The notes under the pieces were generated by a model. It searched no databases. It was not told the DNA's origin and saw only the letters and a list, made by a program, of their open reading frames with translations. Shown piece by piece: positions 35,072-45,201 of a stretch of DNA of 64,000 nucleotides. The stretch lies in the NCBI GenBank assembly GCA_902786595.1, contig CADADB010000001.1:129172-193171 (forward strand), read 5' to 3'. The DNA comes from an uncultured Bacteroidota bacterium (GTDB lineage: Bacteria; Bacteroidota; Bacteroidia; Bacteroidales; WCHB1-69). Position 1 is the first letter of the stretch, and every line of letters begins with the position of its first letter. Position numbers and translations under genes: made by a program.

Positions 35072-38000
35072 ATGAAAAAACTATTATCAATTTGCTTTCT
35101 AAGCATGCTGCTGGGGCTTTTGAGCTTCGGCGTTAGGGCGCAGAATGACAATGGCTGTACGAGTGGTTTCTGGATTGAGAATCTTCAACCCGACACTATT
35201 TACGGCGTTGTGAACATGCCGCCGGATGGCAAATTACCGTTGATTCATACGCTGGGTTCAGGTCACTTCAACACCTCCGGCGTATTTCAAGGTAATGCCA
35301 CAGTTGGTAATACCGAACTGTACGAACTGCATTTCTGCAATACGTGCGGTTTGGATCCCAAAACAAAGGTTTCCATTGACTGGGTGCTGTTGCAGAACGT
35401 CAACGGCGAGTGGGTGGAAGTGAATGACCATCTCTCCAATTATGTGCAGATGGGTATTTTCACCTTCTACAACCACCTCAACCAGTACGGCGAATGTCAG
35501 TCCATCCAATGGTTGGGCGGTCGCGTGTTTGATGGATTCGGTTATTGCGATGACCAAACTATCGGATCGGGCAATACCTTGTTGGACACCATGGCAGGTG
35601 TGAACGGCCCTTGCTTTGATCCTACGAACTACCCGGGTGCCATGCACGTGGAACAGGGCACTCCTATGGCTGTCTTGTCCCAGCTCGGACAAATCGTCCC
35701 CGCTGCCGGCCAAGTTAACATTTACAGCCAAAATCACGACTACTTCTATTTAGACTTCTTTGAGCAGACGAGAAATATCGTTGTTCTTAACTGGAAACAG
35801 GCCGGCAACTACAAGCTGGTCATGCGTGTGCGTCAACGCCTCGGCGGTACACCTTGGATGAACGAATTCTGGAAACAGAATCCTGATGGAACAATGTCTG
35901 AAGTTGACTATGTCGGTGGCCACCAGTCTTGCTGCGGCCCTGTCTTGGTTGAAGACACTATCGGCTATCCTACTTTCGGCGAGGACATGAAGGAAGTCTG
36001 TGCCGATGCGAATGCAGAAGATCCTTTCGTGTACGGTCGTCCTCCTTACACCTTCACCGAAACCATGCCTGACACCAATGTTGTCTTTGGCGAATACAGA
36101 GGTGAAGATCCCTCCGCTTGCTTCTATTTCCATACCGACAGCGTGAACCGCTTCCACTTCTTCGTTCGTGAGAACCCGCAAGTGCAAGCACAAGATATCG
36201 CTATCTGCAAATGTACGGAATTCGGACAGAATGAACTGAACGCATTGGTGACCATGGCTGACACAGCCAACAAGGGCGTCGTCGATGTGAGATTCGAGTG
36301 GGCTACCAATGCTAACGGTCCTTGGAGCGTGACAATCCCGACTCCTCCTACCGCTGTTGGTGTTTACCACTTCTTCGTCCGTCAAGTCAATATCTACCAA
36401 ACGATTGAGTGTATTGGCGATCCTGCTGAGATCGTTCTGACGATCAACGAGCTCCCGGCTCCTACCGGCGGTGCTTATGATATCTGTAACGAGAGCGAAG
36501 ACGCTACGTTGACCATGACGGTCAGCCGCGCAGCCGATGTTAACAACTGCTCCAACACGAGCGTTTGGTTCCTTGGCGACGAGGCAGTCCACACGGGCGA
36601 CATCTATAACGTTACCCTCGCTGATATCAGACCGGAGACGAATGTTGACAAGGTGGTCACTTATCATGTCTATGCTTACAATTCAACAACGGATTGCTAT
36701 TCCGCAGAGTACAGCATCGTGACCCTCACTTTCCACCAGACTCCGACAATCCATCTCAGCTATCTGGATACGATCTGCCCTCATGCAGACAATGTGATAT
36801 TCACCATGTTGATTACCTCAACGCAGACGGAATATCCTTATACCGTGAATCAGGTTTCCGACTTCGATGGAAATGTTAACGATGTGCTGAACACTCCGAA
36901 CATTAGTCTGACCACTGAGTACAGTAAACCCTACTCAAAGATTGAAGACTTCATCTGTGACAGTGTTTACCATCTCTACTATACGGTTACAGACGGTAAC
37001 GGTTGTTTCGTGAAAGACACGGCTACATTCATTGCCAAGGATGTCATTGCTCCTTCGGTTGAACCCGCTACATGGGCGCAAACATTCAACATTTGCAATT
37101 TCGAAGGCGTGAATCGTCCTGACACAATCAAAGAGATCGAAGGTTTTGATGGTCTGACCTCTGTTTCTGACTACTGTGGTATTGATCATTTCACCTGCAA
37201 AGATTCCACATACGTTGTCAGTGCTTGTGAGAATGTTTTGGTGAGAACCTACACTTTCTATGACTATTGTAACAATGCTTCCACGTTTACCCAGACGTTC
37301 ACTGCTCATGATTCCACCGCTCCTTATTTTGTGGGCGTGGAAGGAAGACCTATCTACGAACGTCTTGCTGCGAAACGCGATACGAACTGCACATTCAACT
37401 CCCTTACCAAGGCAGAATTCGTGATGGCTTTCTTGGGTAAGGTTGAAGACAATTGCGTTGAGTTTGACTCTGCTTACTTGTATGATCACTCTGACTTCTA
37501 CTGGGAGGAATCCTCTCGTTTCGGTCATGTGTTGGCATACGAAACCCCGGATATCTTCAGAGACATGGTGGGTAACCAGCTGACCGTTGAGGTTGTGGTT
37601 TGGGATGACTGCTATAATATGGCTGACACCTTAGCTTTCTGGTTTGAACCTGACACCCTGAAAGTCGGAGCTCCTGTTATCAATCCTAACAGCATCTGCT
37701 TGGGTGACACCGCTTTCTTGACCTTCGATTCCAACACCGTTGATTTCGGTATCCACTTCGAAGTGGCTCATCCGCTCACATTCCAATGGGGTAGTCTTGA
37801 GAATGACAGTATTATCAACTTCACTGAGGTTGACAGTGTTACCGCAGCTGTGTCTCCTTTAATGGGCGATGCATACTATCATGTTAACATGACAGTCACG
37901 GATGCTTACGGTTGTTCCGCTACCTCTGAATATGCTAGAGTTTATGTTAAAGACAATCCTCATGTTGTGATCGTTCCTGTTACTGAGAATGGTGGTGAGC

Positions 38001-41000
38001 TTCCTTACTGCCCGACAGTTGGACGTGTGCACTTGGTTGTTGTGAGCGCTGAGGATTCCACGTTTGTTCCTAATCTTACTTATCAATGGACTTCTTCACA
38101 GAGTTTGGATATTTCCTCCTATGGTGACACCGCTGGATTGTACGTCCTTCCTATTTTGTGCTCTCATATCTATGATGCACAAGTTTTTGTGACGGATACA
38201 ATTTATGGTTGTACAGCTACTGCCTCTATCTTGATCCCTGTTGAGGACAAGGCCCCGATTTACATTGGCGAAGAACATCACGATATTGTTCCTGTTGTGG
38301 ACAGCTGTAAGATGCGCGTGACGGATTTCACTCATTATGTGAATGCGGCTACGATTGACAATATTTGTGGTTGGCCGTTTGAACGTTATACCATCTGGCA
38401 GGAACCTGCTGTTGGAACTGAAATGACGGTTAATACTCCTGTGACGGTCTTCATTAAGACTCCTTGTGATGAGGATGTTGTTGCGATTTCTGACAAGTTT
38501 GTTGCTTTGGTTGACACTAACAGAATCATTGTTACCGCAACAGTTGACCCGAGAGAAGGTTGTTCTCCGACATTGTTCACCTTTGACGCTAGTAGCGAGC
38601 GCGCTATTGGACCTGTGACCTATACATGGACGAAGGGTACTACAGTGATGTCAAATGCACAGTCTTTCTCCAATGTTGAAACTGTTGAAGAAGGTGTTCC
38701 CGTATCTGTATATGTTTATCAAGTTGAAGCAGTTGACTCTGTGGGTTGTAAATCCACCGATACGGTACACGTTACGGTTAATGAAACATTGCCGATACCT
38801 GAATATGAAGTGTTCCCGAACCATCGTTGTGAATTCCCCTATGACGGTATTATTCGTCTGATCGACATGCCTAAGGGTTATGTTTATGAATTGTTCAACG
38901 AGCAAGATGTGTTGGTCGATGCTATCATCACCCAAATTCCTGTCTTCGATTATGAAGTTCCTACCACTTCTATTATTTTCGACGAATTGGAAGGTGACCG
39001 CACTTACACGGTCAAGATCACTACCACTGCTGGTTGTGTGACCGAGTTTGACATCTATGTTCCTGATGCAAGACAAAATCCTGAATTCAACAATGAGATC
39101 ACCACAAATGATCCTACCTATTGTACGAATGACAACGGTTCTATCGTGATCAATAATCAACAGGGCTTCACTTACTATGTATTTGATAGCAATGGTGATG
39201 AGATCTTAGCTCCTTATATTGATTTGGTTGTTGGTAATTATACAATTGTCAAGGTTGACAACCTTACCGCTTGTGATACTGATACCGTAGTTACCATCAA
39301 TCCTTCTGCTGCAACTCTTACTTTCCAAGTGACTACTACTGGTAATACCCTTTGCGGTGGTGAGAATTTCAATGGTACTCTTACTTTCACCAAAGCAAAT
39401 ATTCAGTATGTTGTGACAAATGAAAATAACGAGGTGATTTATGAAGGCCTTGCTGCTACTGTTGATGGTTTGGCTCCTGGTCTCTATCATATCCATGGTA
39501 CTGATTTGATCACGGGTTGTGAGAATACGATTGATAAACAAGTGCCGAACAACACTGTAAATCCTGTATTCACTGTCACTCCTGCTCCTAACCAATATTG
39601 TGATAATGAGGAAGGTCTTGTGAACGGTCACGTGACCATCGCTGCAACGACTACTTACACGTATGCATTCTATACTGAGGAAGATGTTGTTGTTACTGAT
39701 CCTACTCATTTGAGCGCTGGTAATTATTATGTTGTCGCTACTGACGCCAATGGTTGTCAGACCGAGCATGAATTTGAAATTGTTGACGCTACGGTTGTTC
39801 CTGTTGTTGATGATTCAACTGTTGTGAACACCATTTGCGACAATCAAATCGCTCCTTATGACGGCAAGGTTATCCTTACCATCACCAACTATAATGTTAA
39901 CAACAAACCTTACACGGTTACGCTTGACACACTTGATGCAGAAGGTGTTGCTCATGCAATCTTCACCTCTGAAGATGTCACTTCTCCTGTCACATTCAAT
40001 TCTTTGAATTCAGGTACTTACCACTACACTGTTACCGATAAGTACATGTGTGTTGCAGAAGGCCTTGTTGAGGTTGATACTGCTGTACGTCCTGAACTGC
40101 TGTTGACTCAAACTCCGAATACCATGTGTGCTCCTACCTTCGATCATCCGGGTAATGGTACGATTACCGTTTTGCCTCCTTACGATGATTACGAAAGTGG
40201 TAATTTCTCTTACGCTTATTACTATGCACCTGTTGGTATGTTTGAACCCGGTGACACTTTGCATGTCGATTATCACAATCTGACCCAAACGATGTTCCAC
40301 TTGATCGATTCCTTGTATTATGTTACCGTTTTGGATAACCGTACGGGCTGTATCACTGCTGATACGATTACTGTTGAACTGGGTCGCGACACTGTTTTGG
40401 CTACTGGTATTCCTACACCTAACAAGAACTGTATCGCTCCGTTTGATGGTACTATCCAATTGCATACCATTTATAAGAGATATGCTTTCGACTACACTGT
40501 TAATCCTTATCTCTTCATCCCGGATCCTGGTTATAAGTTCAGCATTGATAATGGCTTGACTTATCAGACTGACAGTTTGTTCACTGGTCTTGCTGATGGT
40601 GTTTACTACGTTACAGTACTTGATACCAATACCGGTTGTCTCTATAATGAGTTCGATTCCATCGTGGTTGAGAAGACTGAGAACGACATCGTGATTGTTC
40701 CTACTGTTACCCCGAACCACGCTTGTGTTGAGGGCTTGTACGATGGTACTATTACGGTTACCGCTACTAGCGAGATGTTCAATCCTGCACAGTTCGAGTA
40801 CAGCTTCCAAGGTGGTGAGTTCAGCACTGTGAACACTTGGAACGCTTTGGCTCCTGACGTTTATCACATTGTTGCTCGTGAAATCGTTTCTGGTTGTGAG
40901 AACTCCATTGATGTCACCATCAATACGGAGAACGAATGTACTCCTATTATTGATGTTGACGTGCGTAAGTACTGTCTCAATGAGGAGAACGCTACTATCA

Positions 41001-44000
41001 CCGCTCAAGCTTACTATCCGGAAGGCAGCGATTGCGAAGGCGATTTCGACTACAGATGGCACAAAGAATGCCACAACGTGTACTTCGATGGCGCTACCGC
41101 TCCTGTTGCTACGGATGAGGAAATGTGCTGTTACTACACTGTAACTGCTACCAACCAATTAACAGGATGTACTGCTGTTGAGCGTGTTGAAGTCTGTGTC
41201 TATGCTGCTCACTCCATTGTTTACACGGTTGATCTTGAGCCCATCACTGGCAATTCTACCACAGTTTGTGAGAATGAAGATCTGACTATCGGTGTTGTTC
41301 ATAACGGTTGGGAGCAGGCATGGTGGACGATGAACCATGTGACTGATACGACTGTTATCAATCCTGAATATGAGTTCTTCGTTAGCACTGCTGACTCAGT
41401 GGCTGCATACCAAGATGTTGCTAACAAGTGGAAATTCAACAAGAATATCACGTTCTGTCTCGATGTGGTTGACACCAACGGATGTCATGCTACTGGTTTG
41501 TTCAATTTAGTTATCAATCCTCTTGTTCGTCTCACGAATGAGGAGACTGTCTGTGAACTTCCGACTCTCGATGGCTATGACATCGACGAGGAACTGATGG
41601 CTGCCATCAACGATGGTACTGTTGAGTATCCGTATTCTGTCAGCCGTGTTGATACGATTCCTGCTGTTGAGGAGGGTTGTGACACTGTCTTGACGACCAT
41701 TCTTACTGTGATGGGTTATCCGACCATCACTGGTGAAGTTGAGGATTCTTTCTGTGAGGGAACTACTATCGCTGAGGTTATTGAGAACATCACCATCACT
41801 AATGCTGCAGAGGGTTCTGTTGTCATGACGTTGAATGGCGAAGAAGTTGACGAAACCCATGTCCTTGAGTTCAATCCTGATGGCTATTCCTTGAATATCT
41901 CTTGCTACTCCTATTCTGATCCGGAGACGCAGATGATTTGTGGCGCATCCGAAGATTATGACTTCAGTGTTACCAAGAAACCTTATGTGGAATCTGTTAT
42001 ATTACTCGATACACTTTGCGCTGGCGGTGAGGTCGAAATTGATGTTCCTTATTATGAGTGCAATAGTGTAAACGGATGTACGGTTAGCGTTGTCATGGTG
42101 GATTCCACCGATGCTGAGAATGTGGTTGTTACGGTTCTTGAAGAGAACTTTGAAGAAGATTCTTATCTCCTTGACCCGGTTAAGCTGTCCTACAATGGCA
42201 TGTATATCGGCTTCAAGGTGGAGAACGAATGTGACGATACCACTGTTCTTGCTAAGTTGAATGTGGACACGATTCCTGTTGGTCAAGTGAATGCGGCTGC
42301 AATCTGCGCTAATCAGACTATCGATGCTTCATATACTATCACCAATACGGATGATTTGTTAGATGTTGACAATATTGTTGTGACCGCATACTTGAAGAAG
42401 GTCAATGATGCTGATTTCAGTATCTTTGATTTGAGCCAGACTGTGGACTATACCTTCAATGGTGCTGAGTTGTATTATGAACTCTGGAACATCCGTTGCG
42501 GTTACTCTAATACGGATATAGCAACTATCACGGTTAACGATAAACCTACTATCCATATCAATGTTCAAGGTTTGTCTGTCTGTGCAGATGAGTTCGAGGA
42601 ACAATTTGCCGCTACATTCGGCAGCTACATTCCTAGCCCGACACCGGTTGAGAATCCTACTATCTTGGAGCAACAATTTGAGCCCATGAAGTATGATGCT
42701 GGTGTTCCGGTTCCGGAAGATCTGTCAACAATTGATGAGTTCAACTATGTCTTGGCAAATGGTACTCCTTTCATAAGCACCTATTGGGCGATTGCTACTT
42801 TGGATGAAGATGGTAATATTGTTTCCCTGAATCCTGTTTCAGTTGAAGAAATCAAGACTTTGGCAACCGATACTTGTATTGACATTTATTACTTTGCTTC
42901 TAATGCTTGTGGTAATGACACAGTTGGACCGTTGCAGGTGTGTATCACAGATGCTCCTGAAATCACTTACACTACAGGTGACATCTGTCTCACTTCTACG
43001 GTGTCTGAAGTGTTGAATATTACCAATATTGAATGGCATAAGAGTCAATATTGGTCCGGCTACACGCTGCATTATCCTTCTGATGGTATGCAGATGATGA
43101 TGGTTGAACCCAATACGACAATTGCTAGTTTGGTTGACTACAACGGTTACAAACTTGTCTTCTCTGCCGTGAACGAATGTGATTCTGTTGGAGTTGAAAT
43201 CGTCTTGAATATCCCGACTTGGGAAGTTGAAGAGGGTACAATGAAACCTGCTTGCGTTGGTTCTCAATTCTCCGAGTTCATTGAAGCAGCTCCTTCTATC
43301 ACTTATGAAAATGTTACGATTGAATCTGAGGGCTGGTATGTTCTCAATGCTGATGCTACAACAGCCACTGAGGATGAAGCTATCGAACTCACAACAGTTG
43401 TGAATGAACCTATTGAGGTTTACTACAAGTGGGTTACCTCTTGTGAAGACATTATCACTTCTGATACGATGACGCTCGAGCTTCTCTATCAACCTGAGGT
43501 TACTATCAACGACATTACCATCTGTGCTGGTTCTACTGTTGACCTTGCCGAAGCTAATCTGAATGTTGTTGACAATTACAACGTGGTTAACGGTGATCCT
43601 ACTTGGACAATCAACGGTGAGTCATGGTCTGCAACCAACATCTACGGTGACGAGTATGACAATACAGACATTGTTGTTACCGTTCCGAGCGAATGTGGTG
43701 CAGTCACTGCTACTGCTAAGTTGCATGTCAATCCTAATCCTGAGGTTGAAATCACTGGTGAGGATGTTTGCGCTGGTGCTGAAGCAACGTTCACCGCAAC
43801 TCCTGGATTTGCATCCTACACGTTCACGTTGGATGGTGGTGAACCTGTCACCCAAACCGACAACGTGTTCATCCAGACCTTGGATGTTGATGAAACTCTG
43901 AATTCATTCCATACGGTTACTGTTTCTGTGGTTGACGAGAATGGTTGTGCAAGCACTGTTGATGGCAGTGTGACTGTTAAGGCAACTGGAGCTCCTCAAT

Positions 44001-45031
44001 TCACCTTCAAGACTATGGATGGAACTGAAACGCATCAATTTGAAGCTCTATCTGGTGATTTGTTCCCGTATATTTGGATGGTTGGTGGCGAATGTAACAA
44101 CGAAGACTTGTTAGTCTATGTTGAATACGACATCTACTACAATGACCAACTGCTCACTTTGAATAATCTCAATGAATATTTCTGCGTACAGAACACTGAT
44201 ATTAATAGTGCTTCTAACGTAGAATGGAACACTTCAAATTCATTCGTTTACTACGATAATAATAACAATTATCAATTCGACCTCTCTTATTATCTTGGCG
44301 CTTCTGCTAACGTTGCTAACAATTATAATCCTTATGGTAACCACTTCCCGTATTCTACGATTGTTCACGGTGGTTTCACCACGTCAAACTACTATGATGA
44401 TCTTTGGATGCACTTCCTCAGAAATCGTGAGATTACACAAACGGTTGCTCCTATGAAACTTCCGGGCGAGTATAAGATAGTGTTCAGACTGTATCAAACG
44501 AATCGTCCTAATAACTATCAAAACTCCCATACGGATGTTGATGGCGTCATTTGTCCGGAAGGTTATACCTATGGACAACATCCAGCAGCTGCTATTGGTG
44601 GTGGCGGATTCAACACGATCAGCCAAGGACAAGATCCTATTCTTACTTTACTTGCAATAGACTCCATTACTATTGATGTTACAGGTGCTGAACTTGTTGA
44701 GTGTGTTCCTGCAACTGCTCCTGCTCTTGCTCCTAGTTTGACTGTGGATGCTGGCAAGATTGCTCCTGAGATGGAAGTTTGGCCGAACCCGGCTCCTGCT
44801 ATCACAACCACGCTGAAGGCACGTGTTCATAACATGAGCGGTGACGCTACGGTTACGCTGAATTCTCTCAGCGGTACGCAGATCTATGCTGGTAAGACCT
44901 ACATCGACAGCGATAACTACTACTTCGAATTTGATGTTAACAACCTGAGCGTCGGTTCTTACATCTTGACCGTGCGCACCAACGATGCTATCATCACTAA
45001 GAAAGTGGTTGTGTCTGCCTTAGCTCGCTAG
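35072..45031 (+). CDS. giant T9SS-secreted multidomain surface protein with SprB-like repeats
   Basis: 3319 residues. Signal peptide MKKLLSICFLSMLLGLLSFG...RAQ. The N-terminal ~280 residues form a unique domain with many Cys. About 290-1240 consists of Ig/PKD-like modules. From about 1250 to 1980 there are eight repeats of about 75-100 residues, each opening with a Cys-centred phrase: PNHRCEFPYDG, NDPTYCTNDNG, GNTLCGGENFNG, PNQYCDNEEG, TICDNQIAPYDG, PNTMCAPTFDHPGNG, PNKNCIAPFDG and PNHACVEGLYDG, resembling SprB-type gliding-adhesin repeats. About 1980-3000 has more Ig-like modules with CAGSTVDL-type openings. The last ~80 residues (MEVWPNPAPAITTTLKARV ... SYILTVRTNDAIITKKVVV) are a type A T9SS sorting domain. 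Codon use is strikingly rich in GTT, ACT, GCT and GAT. Likely a cell-surface adhesin. Confidence 0.85.
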   Translation: MKKLLSICFLSMLLGLLSFGVRAQNDNGCTSGFWIENLQPDTIYGVVNMPPDGKLPLIHTLGSGHFNTSGVFQGNATVGNTELYELHFCNTCGLDPKTKVSIDWVLLQNVNGEWVEVNDHLSNYVQMGIFTFYNHLNQYGECQSIQWLGGRVFDGFGYCDDQTIGSGNTLLDTMAGVNGPCFDPTNYPGAMHVEQGTPMAVLSQLGQIVPAAGQVNIYSQNHDYFYLDFFEQTRNIVVLNWKQAGNYKLVMRVRQRLGGTPWMNEFWKQNPDGTMSEVDYVGGHQSCCGPVLVEDTIGYPTFGEDMKEVCADANAEDPFVYGRPPYTFTETMPDTNVVFGEYRGEDPSACFYFHTDSVNRFHFFVRENPQVQAQDIAICKCTEFGQNELNALVTMADTANKGVVDVRFEWATNANGPWSVTIPTPPTAVGVYHFFVRQVNIYQTIECIGDPAEIVLTINELPAPTGGAYDICNESEDATLTMTVSRAADVNNCSNTSVWFLGDEAVHTGDIYNVTLADIRPETNVDKVVTYHVYAYNSTTDCYSAEYSIVTLTFHQTPTIHLSYLDTICPHADNVIFTMLITSTQTEYPYTVNQVSDFDGNVNDVLNTPNISLTTEYSKPYSKIEDFICDSVYHLYYTVTDGNGCFVKDTATFIAKDVIAPSVEPATWAQTFNICNFEGVNRPDTIKEIEGFDGLTSVSDYCGIDHFTCKDSTYVVSACENVLVRTYTFYDYCNNASTFTQTFTAHDSTAPYFVGVEGRPIYERLAAKRDTNCTFNSLTKAEFVMAFLGKVEDNCVEFDSAYLYDHSDFYWEESSRFGHVLAYETPDIFRDMVGNQLTVEVVVWDDCYNMADTLAFWFEPDTLKVGAPVINPNSICLGDTAFLTFDSNTVDFGIHFEVAHPLTFQWGSLENDSIINFTEVDSVTAAVSPLMGDAYYHVNMTVTDAYGCSATSEYARVYVKDNPHVVIVPVTENGGELPYCPTVGRVHLVVVSAEDSTFVPNLTYQWTSSQSLDISSYGDTAGLYVLPILCSHIYDAQVFVTDTIYGCTATASILIPVEDKAPIYIGEEHHDIVPVVDSCKMRVTDFTHYVNAATIDNICGWPFERYTIWQEPAVGTEMTVNTPVTVFIKTPCDEDVVAISDKFVALVDTNRIIVTATVDPREGCSPTLFTFDASSERAIGPVTYTWTKGTTVMSNAQSFSNVETVEEGVPVSVYVYQVEAVDSVGCKSTDTVHVTVNETLPIPEYEVFPNHRCEFPYDGIIRLIDMPKGYVYELFNEQDVLVDAIITQIPVFDYEVPTTSIIFDELEGDRTYTVKITTTAGCVTEFDIYVPDARQNPEFNNEITTNDPTYCTNDNGSIVINNQQGFTYYVFDSNGDEILAPYIDLVVGNYTIVKVDNLTACDTDTVVTINPSAATLTFQVTTTGNTLCGGENFNGTLTFTKANIQYVVTNENNEVIYEGLAATVDGLAPGLYHIHGTDLITGCENTIDKQVPNNTVNPVFTVTPAPNQYCDNEEGLVNGHVTIAATTTYTYAFYTEEDVVVTDPTHLSAGNYYVVATDANGCQTEHEFEIVDATVVPVVDDSTVVNTICDNQIAPYDGKVILTITNYNVNNKPYTVTLDTLDAEGVAHAIFTSEDVTSPVTFNSLNSGTYHYTVTDKYMCVAEGLVEVDTAVRPELLLTQTPNTMCAPTFDHPGNGTITVLPPYDDYESGNFSYAYYYAPVGMFEPGDTLHVDYHNLTQTMFHLIDSLYYVTVLDNRTGCITADTITVELGRDTVLATGIPTPNKNCIAPFDGTIQLHTIYKRYAFDYTVNPYLFIPDPGYKFSIDNGLTYQTDSLFTGLADGVYYVTVLDTNTGCLYNEFDSIVVEKTENDIVIVPTVTPNHACVEGLYDGTITVTATSEMFNPAQFEYSFQGGEFSTVNTWNALAPDVYHIVAREIVSGCENSIDVTINTENECTPIIDVDVRKYCLNEENATITAQAYYPEGSDCEGDFDYRWHKECHNVYFDGATAPVATDEEMCCYYTVTATNQLTGCTAVERVEVCVYAAHSIVYTVDLEPITGNSTTVCENEDLTIGVVHNGWEQAWWTMNHVTDTTVINPEYEFFVSTADSVAAYQDVANKWKFNKNITFCLDVVDTNGCHATGLFNLVINPLVRLTNEETVCELPTLDGYDIDEELMAAINDGTVEYPYSVSRVDTIPAVEEGCDTVLTTILTVMGYPTITGEVEDSFCEGTTIAEVIENITITNAAEGSVVMTLNGEEVDETHVLEFNPDGYSLNISCYSYSDPETQMICGASEDYDFSVTKKPYVESVILLDTLCAGGEVEIDVPYYECNSVNGCTVSVVMVDSTDAENVVVTVLEENFEEDSYLLDPVKLSYNGMYIGFKVENECDDTTVLAKLNVDTIPVGQVNAAAICANQTIDASYTITNTDDLLDVDNIVVTAYLKKVNDADFSIFDLSQTVDYTFNGAELYYELWNIRCGYSNTDIATITVNDKPTIHINVQGLSVCADEFEEQFAATFGSYIPSPTPVENPTILEQQFEPMKYDAGVPVPEDLSTIDEFNYVLANGTPFISTYWAIATLDEDGNIVSLNPVSVEEIKTLATDTCIDIYYFASNACGNDTVGPLQVCITDAPEITYTTGDICLTSTVSEVLNITNIEWHKSQYWSGYTLHYPSDGMQMMMVEPNTTIASLVDYNGYKLVFSAVNECDSVGVEIVLNIPTWEVEEGTMKPACVGSQFSEFIEAAPSITYENVTIESEGWYVLNADATTATEDEAIELTTVVNEPIEVYYKWVTSCEDIITSDTMTLELLYQPEVTINDITICAGSTVDLAEANLNVVDNYNVVNGDPTWTINGESWSATNIYGDEYDNTDIVVTVPSECGAVTATAKLHVNPNPEVEITGEDVCAGAEATFTATPGFASYTFTLDGGEPVTQTDNVFIQTLDVDETLNSFHTVTVSVVDENGCASTVDGSVTVKATGAPQFTFKTMDGTETHQFEALSGDLFPYIWMVGGECNNEDLLVYVEYDIYYNDQLLTLNNLNEYFCVQNTDINSASNVEWNTSNSFVYYDNNNNYQFDLSYYLGASANVANNYNPYGNHFPYSTIVHGGFTTSNYYDDLWMHFLRNREITQTVAPMKLPGEYKIVFRLYQTNRPNNYQNSHTDVDGVICPEGYTYGQHPAAAIGGGGFNTISQGQDPILTLLAIDSITIDVTGAELVECVPATAPALAPSLTVDAGKIAPEMEVWPNPAPAITTTLKARVHNMSGDATVTLNSLSGTQIYAGKTYIDSDNYYFEFDVNNLSVGSYILTVRTNDAIITKKVVVSALAR

Positions 45032-45050
45032 TCAGTTAACTAAATAATCC

Positions 45051-45089
45051 AAGGGAGTTGTGCGCACACTGCGTGCAACTCCCTTTTTT
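45051..45089 (+). terminator. rho-independent terminator of the giant gene
   Basis: 15-bp stem (AAGGGAGTTGTGCGC, two G-T pairs) with 5-nt loop, followed by TTTTTT. Confidence 0.9.
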
Positions 45090-45192
45090 AATGGTTATTG
45101 GTTATGGGTTATGGGTTATTGAAGCGGGGTTATAGTATATAAGGTTAGAGGGGTAGAAGGTTATGGTTAAGGTTATGTCTAAGTCATAGTTT
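45089..45192. repeat. dispersed repeat with GGTTATG words, copy 2
   Basis: 45089-45155 is the inverse of 22007-22073 with high identity; further GGTTATG and GGTTAAG words follow to about 45180. It fills the spacer before the ABC exporter gene. Confidence 0.75.
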
Positions 45193-45201
45193 AACAAAGG
45201 T

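Noticed and set aside
35258-44830. Many minus-strand open frames over the giant gene, up to 382 codons (40010-41158)
   Set aside because: They arise because the sense strand rarely uses codons that read as stops on the other strand; translations are low-complexity and no promoters support them.
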